Positions 27,503 through 36,413 are shown, numbered from the stretch's first letter. The stretch is DNA of 57,320 nucleotides from Lachnospiraceae bacterium (GCA_016282745.1 JAEELL010000054.1:1-57320); one strand, 5' to 3'. Notes: generated from the letters alone by a model not told the origin. A program made the numbers and translations.

Positions 27503-28456
27503 ATGATAGTAAAACAGATAAAAAAAGTAAGTGTAATCATTTCATTATTACTTGCCATTGCAGTAGCTGTATTTATCCCAAATTCAGCAAGCCAGCCTGA
27601 GGCAGATAAGCCATACTTTCTTTATTTTTTATATATAGCAGGAGGGATAATTGTTCTGATTTATCTGGTTTCATTTCTCAATAAAAAAATATCAGAGAAA
27701 TTTGAAAATACAGCTCCGCTACTTGCAGGTGGGGTATTGCTTTTGAATATTATAAATCTGATTTGCAGTAAATATTCATTGTTGGCGGTGTTGTTCTTCC
27801 CGTCGCTAGACAGAGTATTTGCAGTGTTTGTAAAAGACAGGTCACTGATCGTTCAATGTATTTTAGCTTCTGCAAAACTTCTGATAATCGGTTTCTTTGT
27901 CGGTGCAACTTTGGGATTTACAACAGGTATAGTAGTCGGATTCAATAAGAAATTATCATATTGGATTAATCCCTTTATCAAAATAATCGGACCGATACCT
28001 GCGACTTCCTGGTCACCGTTGGTATTATCACTTTTCAGCACGTCATATCAGGCGGCAGTGTTTATGATAGCGCTGGCAGTTTGGTTTCCAATTACTGTTA
28101 TGACAAGTAATGGCATACAAAATGTTCAACAGACTTACTTTGAAGTAGCTGATACGTTGGGAGCGGGAAAAATGTACAAAATATTTAAAGTTGGAATTCC
28201 CGCTGCTTTGCCAAGTGTGTTCTTAGGATTTTTCTATGCAACGACAGGTTCGTTTATCACACTGGTTACAGCTGAGATGTTTGGGTGCAAATCAGGAATC
28301 GGCTGGTACTTAAATTGGCAGAAAAGTATGATGTTGTATGCAAATGTGTATGCAGGACTGATAATATTGGCGGTTTTATGTAATTTGATTATCACTCTTT
28401 TATTCAAAATAAAAGATAGATTACTTGGATGGCAGAAAGGAGTAATCAAATGGTAG
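27503..28456 (+). CDS. ABC transporter permease, SsuC/TauC/NrtB type
   Basis: A 317-residue inner-membrane permease. The N-terminal 90 residues add two or three membrane helices to the usual core of about 250. The cytoplasmic EAA-like loop is VADTLGAGKMYKIFKVGIPAALP. The fold is that of permeases importing sulfonates, taurine, nitrate or thiamine precursors. It starts at ATG 27503 after GGAGG and is translationally coupled to the ATPase gene, which overlaps its stop. An upstream CYS-box-like site and the sulfur neighbourhood favour an organosulfur or related substrate, but the permease alone does not decide this. Confidence 0.85.
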   Translation: MIVKQIKKVSVIISLLLAIAVAVFIPNSASQPEADKPYFLYFLYIAGGIIVLIYLVSFLNKKISEKFENTAPLLAGGVLLLNIINLICSKYSLLAVLFFPSLDRVFAVFVKDRSLIVQCILASAKLLIIGFFVGATLGFTTGIVVGFNKKLSYWINPFIKIIGPIPATSWSPLVLSLFSTSYQAAVFMIALAVWFPITVMTSNGIQNVQQTYFEVADTLGAGKMYKIFKVGIPAALPSVFLGFFYATTGSFITLVTAEMFGCKSGIGWYLNWQKSMMLYANVYAGLIILAVLCNLIITLLFKIKDRLLGWQKGVIKW

Positions 28457-29229
28457 GAGAAATTGTAATTGAAAATGTGTCAAAGAGTTTTACAAATCCG
28501 GATGGAAGTGAAGTAAAAGCGTTAAACGATGTCAATCTGAAAATTAAGGCAGGATCCTTTATATCTCTGATAGGACCTTCGGGCTGTGGAAAAACAACAT
28601 TGCTCAGAGCAATTTCAGGACTAAATCTTCAGGACAGTGGAGTGATTCTGCTTGACGGAGAAGAAATTAAGAAACCCGGACATGACAGAGGTTTTGCCTT
28701 TCAGCAGGCAAATCTGTATCCATGGTTATCAATAGAAAAAAATATTTCTTTTGGATTAAAGGCCAGGGGAATATATAAAGAAAAGAAACAGGATGTAAAA
28801 GAATATATAGAGATGGTTGGTCTAACTGGATTTGAAAATTCATACCCTCATCAGTTATCAGGAGGTATGAATCAAAGAGCCTCTCTTGCAAGAGCACTGG
28901 TAGGTCATCCTAAAGTGTTGTTACTAGATGAACCGCTTGGAGCTTTAGATGCATTTACCAGAATGAATATGCAGGATGAAATCCTACGAATCTGGAAGGA
29001 ACAAAAAATAACTATTATCATGGTTACGCATGATGTTGATGAGGCAGTTTATTTGTCAGACCAGGTTGTGATAATGACACCTCGACCTGCGAAGATTGAA
29101 AAAGTTATTGATATTGAACTTGGGAGACCAAGGGCAAGAGGGAATAATGACTTTCTTAAATACAGAACTCAGATACTTGAGATACTAAACTATGCAGGGG
29201 ATAACATTGAACCTGAGTATTATCTGTAA
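28450..29229 (+). CDS. ABC transporter ATPase, SsuB/TauB/NrtD type
   Basis: A 259-residue nucleotide-binding subunit. Walker A GPSGCGKTT, Q loop FAFQQANLYPWLS, signature LSGGMNQRASLARAL, Walker B VLLLDEPLGALD and switch His in MVTHDVDEA are all present. The Q-loop context and the C-terminal tail match importers of the nitrate/sulfonate/taurine family. ATG 28450 has AGAAAGGAG just before it and overlaps the permease stop by seven bases; an ATG at 28429 lacks such a site. It powers the permease encoded upstream. Confidence 0.9.
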   Translation: MVGEIVIENVSKSFTNPDGSEVKALNDVNLKIKAGSFISLIGPSGCGKTTLLRAISGLNLQDSGVILLDGEEIKKPGHDRGFAFQQANLYPWLSIEKNISFGLKARGIYKEKKQDVKEYIEMVGLTGFENSYPHQLSGGMNQRASLARALVGHPKVLLLDEPLGALDAFTRMNMQDEILRIWKEQKITIIMVTHDVDEAVYLSDQVVIMTPRPAKIEKVIDIELGRPRARGNNDFLKYRTQILEILNYAGDNIEPEYYL

Positions 29230-29243
29230 ATGAGAAGAGATGT

Positions 29244-29273
29244 CCCCATCTTCTAAACAAAGTGAAGATGAGG
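29244..29273 (+). terminator. Stem-loop between ATPase and binding-protein genes
   Basis: CCCCATCTTC (29244-29253) pairs with GAAGATGAGG (29264-29273) with one mismatch and a ten-base loop. The T-run is weak (GTTCTT). It probably tunes or protects segments of the operon mRNA, since the binding protein is usually needed in excess. Confidence 0.55.
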
Positions 29274-29314
29274 CGTTCTTGAAAAATTAAAAGAGAAAAA
29301 TGGAGGAAATTGTA

Positions 29315-30397
29315 ATGAAAAAAGGAAGAAGTTTTTTAGCGCTGGCAATTAGCGCATTGATGGTCACAGGGTTAGTGACAGGATGTGGCAATAATGAAAA
29401 AAAAGAGGCCAAAAGTTCAAAGAAGGATAATGTAGTAAAGATATTAAACAATAAGGAAAGTTTGTGTCTTGCACCTGTACATATAGCTATTATAAACGGA
29501 TACTTCGATGAAGAGTTCAAGGCTATTGGCCAGGAGTATAAAGTTGTAACATCTAATATTGATACTATTACAGAACAGATTACAAGTGGTGAGATTAATG
29601 CAGGTTACGGCCTTACGGGAACACTGATGCAACCGATTTCAAACGGTCTTGAGATTGCCTTCGTTACCGGATTACATCGAGGCTGTACAAAATTTTATTC
29701 AAAAAAGGGGACCGGAATAGACAGTTTAGAAGATTTGAAAGGAAAGACAATAGGTGTTGCTTCATTGTCTGATTCTGCACCAATTCAGCTTAAACGAAAA
29801 CTTTTTAACCTTGGATTCAAGGTGAATGGAAGTGATGCTGATATTCAGTTTGTGACATATGCAATGACAGATTTACCTACAGCTCTTGATAACGGTGCAG
29901 TTGACGCTATAGGAATTCATGATCCTGTTGCTTACAATGCAGAAAAAAATTATGAATTCAATAAAATTCTGGATATTGGTGAGGATGAAGTATTTTCACA
30001 GGAATATTGCTGCCAGGCTTATGTTTCACAGGCACTTATAGCAAATAACAAAGAAGGTGCGGTTGCATATGCAAGAGCAATCCAGAAAGCAGCAGCGTTT
30101 GTTCAGGCAAATCCCGAAGAGGCTGCAAGGCTTCAGGTTGAAAACGGATATATGCCATCAGAGAGTAATGACGATGTTGTCAGATATGGTGATATATTGT
30201 CTCTATTAAATTATGAGCCTTCTGTAACCCTTGGAAGAGAAACATTTGTGGCATCTTTCAAAGATTTACAAAAAACAGGAGATTTAGATCCAAATCTTAA
30301 TTTAGATGACTTTACAAAGAAAGTATACCCGGATTTGGAGGGAGTTCCTGATTCTGTTGTATACGATGCTGAGAATAAGACATTTACTGAAAAATAA
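29315..30397 (+). CDS. Substrate-binding lipoprotein of the SsuA/NrtA/NMT1 type
   Basis: A 360-residue lipoprotein. MKKGRSFLALAISALMVTGL is followed by VTGC, a lipobox whose Cys would be lipid-anchored. The mature protein has the NMT1-like periplasmic-binding pattern: LAPVHIAIINGYFDEEF, then GYGLTGTLMQPISNG, KGKTIGVASLSDSAPIQL and FVTYAMTDLPTALDNGAVDAIGIHDP. Start 29315 follows GGAGGA; the ATG at 29300 has none. It would capture the ligand for the two upstream subunits. A Cys pair EYCCQAY lies in the second lobe. The ligand is unknown: sulfonate, thiosulfonate, metal complex or pyrimidine are possible. Confidence 0.85.
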   Translation: MKKGRSFLALAISALMVTGLVTGCGNNEKKEAKSSKKDNVVKILNNKESLCLAPVHIAIINGYFDEEFKAIGQEYKVVTSNIDTITEQITSGEINAGYGLTGTLMQPISNGLEIAFVTGLHRGCTKFYSKKGTGIDSLEDLKGKTIGVASLSDSAPIQLKRKLFNLGFKVNGSDADIQFVTYAMTDLPTALDNGAVDAIGIHDPVAYNAEKNYEFNKILDIGEDEVFSQEYCCQAYVSQALIANNKEGAVAYARAIQKAAAFVQANPEEAARLQVENGYMPSESNDDVVRYGDILSLLNYEPSVTLGRETFVASFKDLQKTGDLDPNLNLDDFTKKVYPDLEGVPDSVVYDAENKTFTEK

Positions 30398-30413
30398 GGA
30401 GTGATATTAGTAT

Positions 30414-30809
30414 ATGAAAGCACACAAAATTATTAACATAATAGAAATATTAGTTTTGGGAATTATTATTGCAGGATTGTTTACATTTGCACATGTTTGT
30501 GGAAGCATGGGTGGAATGGAAGCACCATGTCATAAAACAAAAGCTATTGCATTAGTCGTAGCAATTGCTTTGATAGTGCTGGCTGTTGCTCAGATTGCAC
30601 TTAACAAACAAAAAGTAAATACAGCTATTGCTGTAATTCAGGCTGTGGGCGGAGCTGTTATTGCTCTGCTCCCAGGGGTGATTGCACCTGTCTGCAGTAT
30701 GAAATCAATGCACTGTTATGTGTATACAAGACCGCTGCTTATTATTTTGGGAATATTGATTGCCGGAATCGGAATTGTTGATATTGTAATTTTGCTTAAG
30801 AAGAAGTAA
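30414..30809 (+). CDS. DUF4418 family membrane protein
   Basis: A 131-residue protein with four membrane helices. Two Cys/Met/His-rich clusters lie at the membrane face: AHVCGSMGGMEAPCH near residues 26-40 and PVCSMKSMHCYVYTRP near 92-107. The order matches DUF4418, a family of unknown function often found with ABC subunits. The Met/Cys/His clusters would suit metal or thiol binding; this is inference. It starts 16 bases after the lipoprotein gene and 11 bases before the FtsX-type permease, so it belongs to the same operon. Confidence 0.75.
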   Translation: MKAHKIINIIEILVLGIIIAGLFTFAHVCGSMGGMEAPCHKTKAIALVVAIALIVLAVAQIALNKQKVNTAIAVIQAVGGAVIALLPGVIAPVCSMKSMHCYVYTRPLLIILGILIAGIGIVDIVILLKKK

Positions 30810-30820
30810 GAGGTGAAGGA

Positions 30821-31996
30821 ATGAAAACTTTTCATAGGTTAATCGCGAAAAGTATAAGTTCAAAAATATACAGAAGTATTGGTCTCGTTTTAATAGGAGT
30901 GATACTGTCTTATGCCTTAGTTTTTGTGAGTCTTGTCTCAGTAGGCATGGAACATGGAGCAGGGAATGTGGCGAATCGAATGGGTGCGGACCTTATCGTT
31001 GTTCCAAAAGGGAGTGGAAAGGATCTTGAGAGACTTTTACTTACTGCAAAAAAGAATTATTTTTATATGGATGAATCAGTTCTTGATAAAATCGGAGATA
31101 CAAAAGGTGTGGCGAAAGTATCGCCCCAGACCTTTCTTATGACAATGGAAGCGACCTGCTGTGATCAGTCTGTTGAAATCATAGGTGTTGATATGGATTC
31201 TGATTTTACAATTACTCCGTGGATAGATAATAAATATCTGAAATCAATTGAAAATGGAGAGATAATAGTTGGAAGTAAAGTTGACATAAAAGAGGACCGA
31301 ACATTCAAGATGTTTGGAAAAGAGTTCAAGGTGGCATCGGTTTTAGAGGAGAGCGGTTCTTCCATGGATGAGACGGTTTTTGTCAGTAGAAACAAAATGG
31401 ATGAAATAATGACTTTTGCCAAAGCAGCCGGTCAGGGAATGATTAAAGATGTAACTAAAAAAGATATTTCTGCAGTTTTGGTAAAAGTGCAGGATGGAGT
31501 GGATTTACAGAGAATAACAGCAACTTTAGCTAAAATTGAGGGTGTTGATATTGTAAACAAAGACAGGGTTTCAGAAAAACTGACAAGTGGACTTAAGGAT
31601 ATGTACATCCCATGTTTGATTTTTAGCGTAACAATCATAATAGTAACAGTACTTTTGTTGTACATTATATATTTTATTATTATAAGAGACAGAAAAAAAG
31701 AGATAGAAGTTTTAAGAATAATTGGAGTCAGTAGAAAAGATGTAAAAAACATTCTGAGAAACGAGATAATACTAATATCACTTGTTGGTTCTGCAATAGG
31801 AACTCTGTTTGGAACTTTGTCATTTTTTGTTTTATTTGAATTGATAGATAACGTCAGTAAGGTACCTTTCACATTTCCACGTTTACAGGAAAACATACTG
31901 ATTATTGCAATTGTGTTTATACTAACAGCAGGACTTGGCCCCATATGTTCAACTGTAAGTATAAAGAGAGTATGCCCGAAAGAAATTTTGGAGTAA
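30821..31996 (+). CDS. FtsX/MacB-type ABC permease
   Basis: A 391-residue permease: one N-terminal membrane helix (RSIGLVLIGVILSYALVFVS), an extracellular MacB-like domain (about 45-255) with DLIVVPKGSG and a Cys pair in MEATCCDQ, then three C-terminal helices around LRIIGVSRKDVKNILRNEI and GSAIGTLFGTL. This layout belongs to mechanotransmission-type ABC systems (MacB, LolCE, FtsX) that move lipoproteins or peptides or sense the envelope rather than import small solutes. It pairs with the ATPase gene 100 bases downstream. Confidence 0.85.
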   Translation: MKTFHRLIAKSISSKIYRSIGLVLIGVILSYALVFVSLVSVGMEHGAGNVANRMGADLIVVPKGSGKDLERLLLTAKKNYFYMDESVLDKIGDTKGVAKVSPQTFLMTMEATCCDQSVEIIGVDMDSDFTITPWIDNKYLKSIENGEIIVGSKVDIKEDRTFKMFGKEFKVASVLEESGSSMDETVFVSRNKMDEIMTFAKAAGQGMIKDVTKKDISAVLVKVQDGVDLQRITATLAKIEGVDIVNKDRVSEKLTSGLKDMYIPCLIFSVTIIIVTVLLLYIIYFIIIRDRKKEIEVLRIIGVSRKDVKNILRNEIILISLVGSAIGTLFGTLSFFVLFELIDNVSKVPFTFPRLQENILIIAIVFILTAGLGPICSTVSIKRVCPKEILE

Positions 31997-32096
31997 AAAC
32001 ACAGAGAATTTATTGGATGGTGACACTTAACAAATTATAGGGTGCAATAATGATATAAAGAATAAGTTCTTGGGTATGACTTAGAGGGAGTTTGTA

Positions 32097-32783
32097 ATGG
32101 AAATAAGATTAGAAGGAATTACAAAAAAATATCAGAGAAACAATAGAAAAATCTCTGTGCTGAATGGTTTGAATCTTACTATTCCAAAAGGAAAGTTTAT
32201 TGTTTTCAGCGGAGACAGCGGAGTGGGAAAAAGTACACTTCTTAATATTATTTCCGGTGTGAGCAGACCAACTTCGGGAAAAGTATATTATGGTAAAGAA
32301 GAGATAACAGGTTATAATGAACAACAGTTATCTGATTTCAGAAGAGCAAAGTTGGGGATTGTTACGCAAAACTGCGAACTTATTCCTTACTTAACTCTAT
32401 ACGAAAATCTTGAATTAGCCTTTGAATTGAACAAAGCCCCGGTGGGAGAAGATAAGAAAAAAGATATAATCAAATTGTTGAATGAATTAGGTTTATATAA
32501 TCTTGAAAATGAATATCCAAAGAGTCTCTCCAGTGGAGAGATTAAAAGAGCTGCCATTGCAAGAAGTATAATATCCAAACCGGAAGTGCTTATAATGGAT
32601 GAACCCACAGCAAATCTGGACAGAAAGAATGTTATAAAAGTCCTTGAGATTTTACGGAAGTACAAGGAATCAGGAAGTATGGTTATTATCAGTTCTCACG
32701 AGGGACAGGCAATAGATTTTGCAGATATTAATATAAATCTTTCTGATACAAGGTGTCAGGAAAAGCAAATTTTTATAGCATAG
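32097..32783 (+). CDS. LolD/MacB-type ABC ATPase
   Basis: A 228-residue ATPase. Walker A GDSGVGKSTL, Q loop IVTQNCELIPYLT, signature SLSSGEIKRAAIARSI (LSSGE instead of LSGGQ), Walker B VLIMDEPTANLD and switch His in IISSHEG are visible. The family serves FtsX/MacB-type permeases, so its partner is the gene just upstream. It completes a six-gene run: importer permease, ATPase, lipoprotein, DUF4418, FtsX-type permease, ATPase. It is followed by an IscR-type regulator. Confidence 0.88.
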   Translation: MEIRLEGITKKYQRNNRKISVLNGLNLTIPKGKFIVFSGDSGVGKSTLLNIISGVSRPTSGKVYYGKEEITGYNEQQLSDFRRAKLGIVTQNCELIPYLTLYENLELAFELNKAPVGEDKKKDIIKLLNELGLYNLENEYPKSLSSGEIKRAAIARSIISKPEVLIMDEPTANLDRKNVIKVLEILRKYKESGSMVIISSHEGQAIDFADININLSDTRCQEKQIFIA

Positions 32784-32850
32784 ACATTTTAGAATCTAAT
32801 TGCTATAATGCATTTAGAAAATTGGCCAATAAGAAAGATAGGAGATTACT

Positions 32851-33267
32851 ATGAAGATATCAACAAAAGGAAGATATGCATTAAGACTTATGTTAGAACT
32901 TGCATCTGACAACACAGGACATCCAAAAAGTATAAAGGATATTTCTCAGAATCAGGGAATCTCAGAAAAATATCTTGAACAGATTATCTCTATGCTTAAC
33001 AAAGCAGGATTGGTTAAAAGTATCAGAGGAGCTCAGGGTGGATATGTTCTTACAATGAAGCCGGAAGAGTATACAGTTGGAATGATTTTCAGAGTTACAG
33101 AAGGTGATCTTGCACCTGTAAAATGTGTAAGTGGAGATGAGTCTTGTGACCGAAAGGCAAATTGTATTCCTGCACTTTTGTACGAGAAGATAAATGATGC
33201 AGTGAAAGATGTAGTAGATACAACGACATTGGAAGATTTGCTAAGTTGGCAAGCTGAACGAAAATAA
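32851..33267 (+). CDS. iscR: Rrf2-family regulator of the IscR type
   Basis: A 138-residue winged-helix regulator: MKISTKGRYALRLMLELA, then ISEKYLEQIISMLNKAGLVKSIRG and GGYVL, typical Rrf2. Three cysteines in CVSGDESCDRKANC (spacing 6 and 5) sit where IscR binds its [2Fe-2S] cluster; CymR lacks this triad. It should therefore sense Fe-S status. The next genes encode a cysteine desulfurase and a NifU scaffold, as in isc operons. It may also recognise the TCCTAC-N7-GTAGGA palindromes at 36565 and 47357, which is inference. A clear terminator follows. Confidence 0.85.
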   Translation: MKISTKGRYALRLMLELASDNTGHPKSIKDISQNQGISEKYLEQIISMLNKAGLVKSIRGAQGGYVLTMKPEEYTVGMIFRVTEGDLAPVKCVSGDESCDRKANCIPALLYEKINDAVKDVVDTTTLEDLLSWQAERK

Positions 33268-33298
33268 AACAAAGTAAAATAAAAGAAAAGTTTAGGGG

Positions 33299-33331
33299 CT
33301 ATTGAACTAAAGGTGTTAGTTAGTTCAATAG
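33299..33331 (+). terminator. Terminator after the IscR-type gene
   Basis: CTATTGAACTA (33299-33309) pairs perfectly with TAGTTCAATAG (33321-33331), followed by TTCTTTTTA. The 383-base gap also holds a second stem-loop, a promoter and a CYS-box-like site. Confidence 0.85.
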
Positions 33332-33359
33332 TTCTTTTTACTTGGAAACTTGATATTTA

Positions 33360-33393
33360 ACCTCCCAGATGCTCTTTTCTTGTTTTGGGAGGT
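33360..33393 (+). other. Second stem-loop downstream of the IscR-type gene
   Basis: ACCTCCCA (33360-33367) pairs with TGGGAGGT (33386-33393) around an 18-base pyrimidine-rich loop. There is no T-run. It could be a back-up terminator or an RNA end. It shares the CTCCCA/TGGGAG core with the stem elements at 17268, 37793 and 54161, but not their flanks. Confidence 0.4.
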
Positions 33394-33473
33394 ACATTTC
33401 TTTATTTTGCGCCTGCCTATAGGATTGTGTCATAATCAAAAAAATATAGAAATATAAAAATATAAAAAACATA

Positions 33474-33511
33474 TTGACATATCGCAACATGATGATAGAA
33501 TATCAATATCA
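33474..33511 (+). promoter_or_regulatory. Promoter of nifS-nifU with overlapping TGATA-N9-TATCA site
   Basis: TTGACA (33474-33479), 16 bases, TAGAAT (33496-33501) is a good sigma-A promoter. TGATA-N9-TATCA at 33493-33511 overlaps the -10 and the start point. A regulator bound there would repress or redirect this promoter, unlike the upstream activator-like position at cysK. Confidence 0.6.
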
Positions 33512-33650
33512 TAGTAATTAACTAGGAATTGGAAAAACAACAAAAAAGCTATTGTAATTAAAAGGCATAATTAAATTACTTAATAACAAAAAAACAAAAA
33601 TACAGAAAATCAAATTGCTTAAATGAAATTAAGTTGGAAAGAGGTGCGAT

Positions 33651-34832
33651 ATGAGCAGATTAATATATTTAGATAATGCAGCAACAACTCAGGTATATCC
33701 GGAGGTGCTTGATGCAATGAAACCTTACTTTACAGAATATTATGGAAATCCATCATCGGTTTATTCATTTGCCGGAGAGGCTAACAGAGAAGTATTGAAA
33801 TCGAGAGAGTCGATTGCAGCAGCTCTTGGAGCCAAAACAGAAGAAATCTATTTTACCGGCGGTGGAAGTGAATCAGACAACTGGGCGCTTAAGGCCACAG
33901 CAGAGGCCTATGGAAATAAAGGCAAGCACATCATCACAACAAAGATTGAACATCACGCAATCCTTCATACAGCAGAGTATCTCGAAAAGAAAGGATTTGA
34001 GGTTACTTATCTTGATGTTGATGAAAACGGTGTTGTTAAGTTAGACGAACTTAAAGCAGCAATCAGACCGGACACCATTCTTATATCTGTTATGACTGCA
34101 AATAATGAAATAGGAACAATTCAGCCAATTGCCGAAATAGGTAAAATTGCAAAAGAAAACGGAGTTTTGTTCCACACAGATGCAGTTCAGGCATTTGGAC
34201 ATATTCCAATCAATGTAGATGAGATGAATATCGATATGCTTAGTGCAAGCGGTCACAAAATAAACGGACCAAAGGGAATTGGAATTATGTACATAAGAAA
34301 GGGCGTTAAGATACTTTCCTTCATTCACGGTGGTGCGCAGGAGCGTCAAAGAAGAGCCGGCACTCATAATGTCCCTGGTATTGTGGGATTTGGAAAAGCA
34401 ATTCAACTTGCCACAGAAGAACTGGACAGCAGAATCAAATACGAAACAGAACTCAGAGATTATCTCATCGACAGAGTTTTGAATGAGATTCCTTATGTGA
34501 GACTTAATGGACATAGAACAGACAGACTTCCGAATAACGCAAACTTCTGCTTTAGATTTATTGAGGGAGAGTCTTTACTTATTCTTCTTGATGAAAAAGG
34601 AATCTGCGGTTCAAGTGGTTCGGCTTGTACATCAGGATCTCTTGATCCTTCACATGTTTTACTTGCAATCGGACTTCCACACGAAATAGCACATGGTTCT
34701 TTAAGACTTACATTGTCTGAAAAGACAACAAAGGAAGATATAGATTATACTGTTGACGAACTTAAAAAGATTATTGAGAGACTCAGAAGTATGTCACCAT
34801 TGTACGAAGATTTCTTAAAGCAAAGTAAATAA
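33651..34832 (+). CDS. nifS: Cysteine desulfurase, NifS/IscS family
   Basis: A 393-residue PLP enzyme that takes sulfur from cysteine as a persulfide and passes it to a scaffold. IEHHAILH holds the PLP-stacking His, HTDAVQAFG the cofactor Asp, and SASGHKINGPKGIG the Schiff-base Lys. SGSACTSGSLDPSHVL has the catalytic Cys on a flexible loop. Length is standard. It starts after AAAGAGGTG. The NifU scaffold gene follows after 90 bases, and an IscR-type regulator lies upstream. The pair likely supplies Fe-S clusters for the nitrogenase-like proteins further on as well as general needs. Confidence 0.93.
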   Translation: MSRLIYLDNAATTQVYPEVLDAMKPYFTEYYGNPSSVYSFAGEANREVLKSRESIAAALGAKTEEIYFTGGGSESDNWALKATAEAYGNKGKHIITTKIEHHAILHTAEYLEKKGFEVTYLDVDENGVVKLDELKAAIRPDTILISVMTANNEIGTIQPIAEIGKIAKENGVLFHTDAVQAFGHIPINVDEMNIDMLSASGHKINGPKGIGIMYIRKGVKILSFIHGGAQERQRRAGTHNVPGIVGFGKAIQLATEELDSRIKYETELRDYLIDRVLNEIPYVRLNGHRTDRLPNNANFCFRFIEGESLLILLDEKGICGSSGSACTSGSLDPSHVLLAIGLPHEIAHGSLRLTLSEKTTKEDIDYTVDELKKIIERLRSMSPLYEDFLKQSK

Positions 34833-34922
34833 TTGCTGAAGGCGAATACAAAATATTCTTAACATAATGATTTGAAATTTATAACATATTGATAGAAAAA
34901 GATAGAAAAAGGAGTGTGGCTG

Positions 34923-35366
34923 ATGTATAGTGAAAAAGTAATGGATCATTTTACAAATCCAAGAAATGTAGGAGAAATAGAAAATCCAAGTGGCGTGGGA
35001 ACAGTAGGAAATGCCAAGTGCGGAGACATTATGAGAATGTATCTCAATATAGATGAAAACGGAGTGATTAAAGAAGCCAAATTTAAGACATTTGGTTGTG
35101 GCGCAGCTGTCGCAACAAGCAGCATGGCTACTGAATTGGTAGCCGGAAAGACAGTTGAAGAAGCTCTTGAAGTAACGAACAAAGCGGTAATGGAGGCACT
35201 TGATGGTCTTCCTCCTGTAAAAGTTCATTGTTCACTTCTTGCTGAGGAAGCAATTCATGCAGCACTTTGGGATTATGCAGTGAAGAATGGAATTGAAATA
35301 GAAGGACTTGAGAAACCTGTTACAGATATTGGAGAGAAAGAGGAAGCTCCTGTTGAAGAGTATTAG
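34923..35366 (+). CDS. nifU: NifU/IscU-type Fe-S cluster scaffold
   Basis: A 147-residue scaffold. The three cluster-binding cysteines are in VGNAKCGDIM, FGCGAAVATSS and VKVHCSLLAEEA, and the N-terminus MYSEKVMDHFTNPRNVG is typical. It has only the IscU-like domain plus an acidic tail; the central ferredoxin and C-terminal Nfu domains of full NifU are absent. Start 34923 is chosen because AAAAGGAG precedes it; a GTG at 34914 overlaps that site. It receives sulfur from NifS and builds [2Fe-2S] or [4Fe-4S] clusters. Confidence 0.92.
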   Translation: MYSEKVMDHFTNPRNVGEIENPSGVGTVGNAKCGDIMRMYLNIDENGVIKEAKFKTFGCGAAVATSSMATELVAGKTVEEALEVTNKAVMEALDGLPPVKVHCSLLAEEAIHAALWDYAVKNGIEIEGLEKPVTDIGEKEEAPVEEY

Positions 35367-35403
35367 TTAGGATAATAATAACCAACTATGAAAGGAAAAA
35401 AAG

Positions 35404-36309
35404 ATGACAATACTTCAGTTAAAATATGTTATTGCACTTTCGACATCAACATCTATGAGGGAAGCTGCGAACAAACTATATATTACACAGCCGGCGCTAT
35501 CTCTTGCAATTAATGATTTGGAGGAAGAACTTGGAGTTATACTTTTTGCAAGAACAAACAGAGGAATCAGTTTGACAAAGGAAGGTGAGGAGTTCTTAGT
35601 ATATGCAAAGCAAGCTGTAGGACAGTTTACACTCATTGAAGAAAAGTATGACAGAAACAGTAAAGGAAAAGAAAATTTCTCTGTTTCAATGCAGCATTAT
35701 GTTTTTGCTATTTATGCTTTTGTTAACACTATAAAACAATACGAATCGGATGAATACAATTATTCAGTTTATGAGACAAGGACAAATGATGTACTGAACA
35801 ATGTAAAGAATCTGAAGAGTGAAATAGGAGTAATTGCATTTACTTCAAGTAATGAAAAGATATTCAGAAAATTAATGAAAGAATATCAGCTTATCTTTAC
35901 ACCTCTAATGGTAAGAGATGCGTATGTGTATGTTTGGAAGGATCATCCTTTGGCAGGTGAAAGAGAACTTTCAATCGATGATTTGAGCGAATATCCGTGT
36001 GTAGCATTTGATCAGAGTAGCGATAGCGACTTTTATCTGTCGGAAGAAGCACTGGGTGATTATGATTTCAAAAAGATAATCAGATCGACAGACAGAGCAA
36101 CCTCCACAGAGATTATGTCTGCAATGAACGGCTATTCTATTGGAACAGGTGTCATGACTGACAGTGTAGTGCTGCAAGACGGATTTGTTGCAATCAAACT
36201 GAAAGAAGAAGATCCGATTACAATAGGTTATATAGTGAAAGAAAATCACTTTTTAAGCAAAATCGGTGAAGCTTATGTTGAAGAATTGTTGAAGTATAAG
36301 GATGTATAA
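35404..36309 (+). CDS. LysR-type transcriptional regulator, likely of sulfur genes
   Basis: A 301-residue LysR protein. The N-terminal helix-turn-helix (MTILQLKYVIALSTSTSMRE, then AANKLYITQPALSLAINDLE) is followed by a two-lobe effector domain (about 90-295) containing VRDAYVYVWKDHPLAGE. It lies between nifU and cysK. Boxes TGATA-N9-TATCA stand in front of cysK, metY, nifS and the first transporter operon. The pattern resembles the known box of the streptococcal cysteine regulator CmbR, so this gene is the best candidate for binding them, with O-acetylserine or similar as effector. Direct evidence is lacking. A terminator follows. Confidence 0.85.
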   Translation: MTILQLKYVIALSTSTSMREAANKLYITQPALSLAINDLEEELGVILFARTNRGISLTKEGEEFLVYAKQAVGQFTLIEEKYDRNSKGKENFSVSMQHYVFAIYAFVNTIKQYESDEYNYSVYETRTNDVLNNVKNLKSEIGVIAFTSSNEKIFRKLMKEYQLIFTPLMVRDAYVYVWKDHPLAGERELSIDDLSEYPCVAFDQSSDSDFYLSEEALGDYDFKKIIRSTDRATSTEIMSAMNGYSIGTGVMTDSVVLQDGFVAIKLKEEDPITIGYIVKENHFLSKIGEAYVEELLKYKDV

Positions 36310-36365
36310 AAAGAATAAATAAAGATTAATAAATAAAGATTAATAGTAATAGAGACTAGGAGGTT

Positions 36366-36413
36366 CCCTCTTTTGTCAGACAATATCAAGTCTGATGAAA
36401 GGGGGATTTTTTT
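36366..36413 (+). terminator. Terminator after the LysR gene
   Basis: CCCTCTTTTGTCAGAC (36366-36381) pairs with GTCTGATGAAAGGGGG (36390-36405) with two mismatches, followed by seven T. The next 100 bases have short CCCT/AGGG repeats but no gene. Confidence 0.85.

Noticed and set aside
34041-34514. 157-codon minus-strand frame inside nifS
   Set aside because: It is a shadow of a strongly conserved plus-strand enzyme, with no ribosome-binding site.
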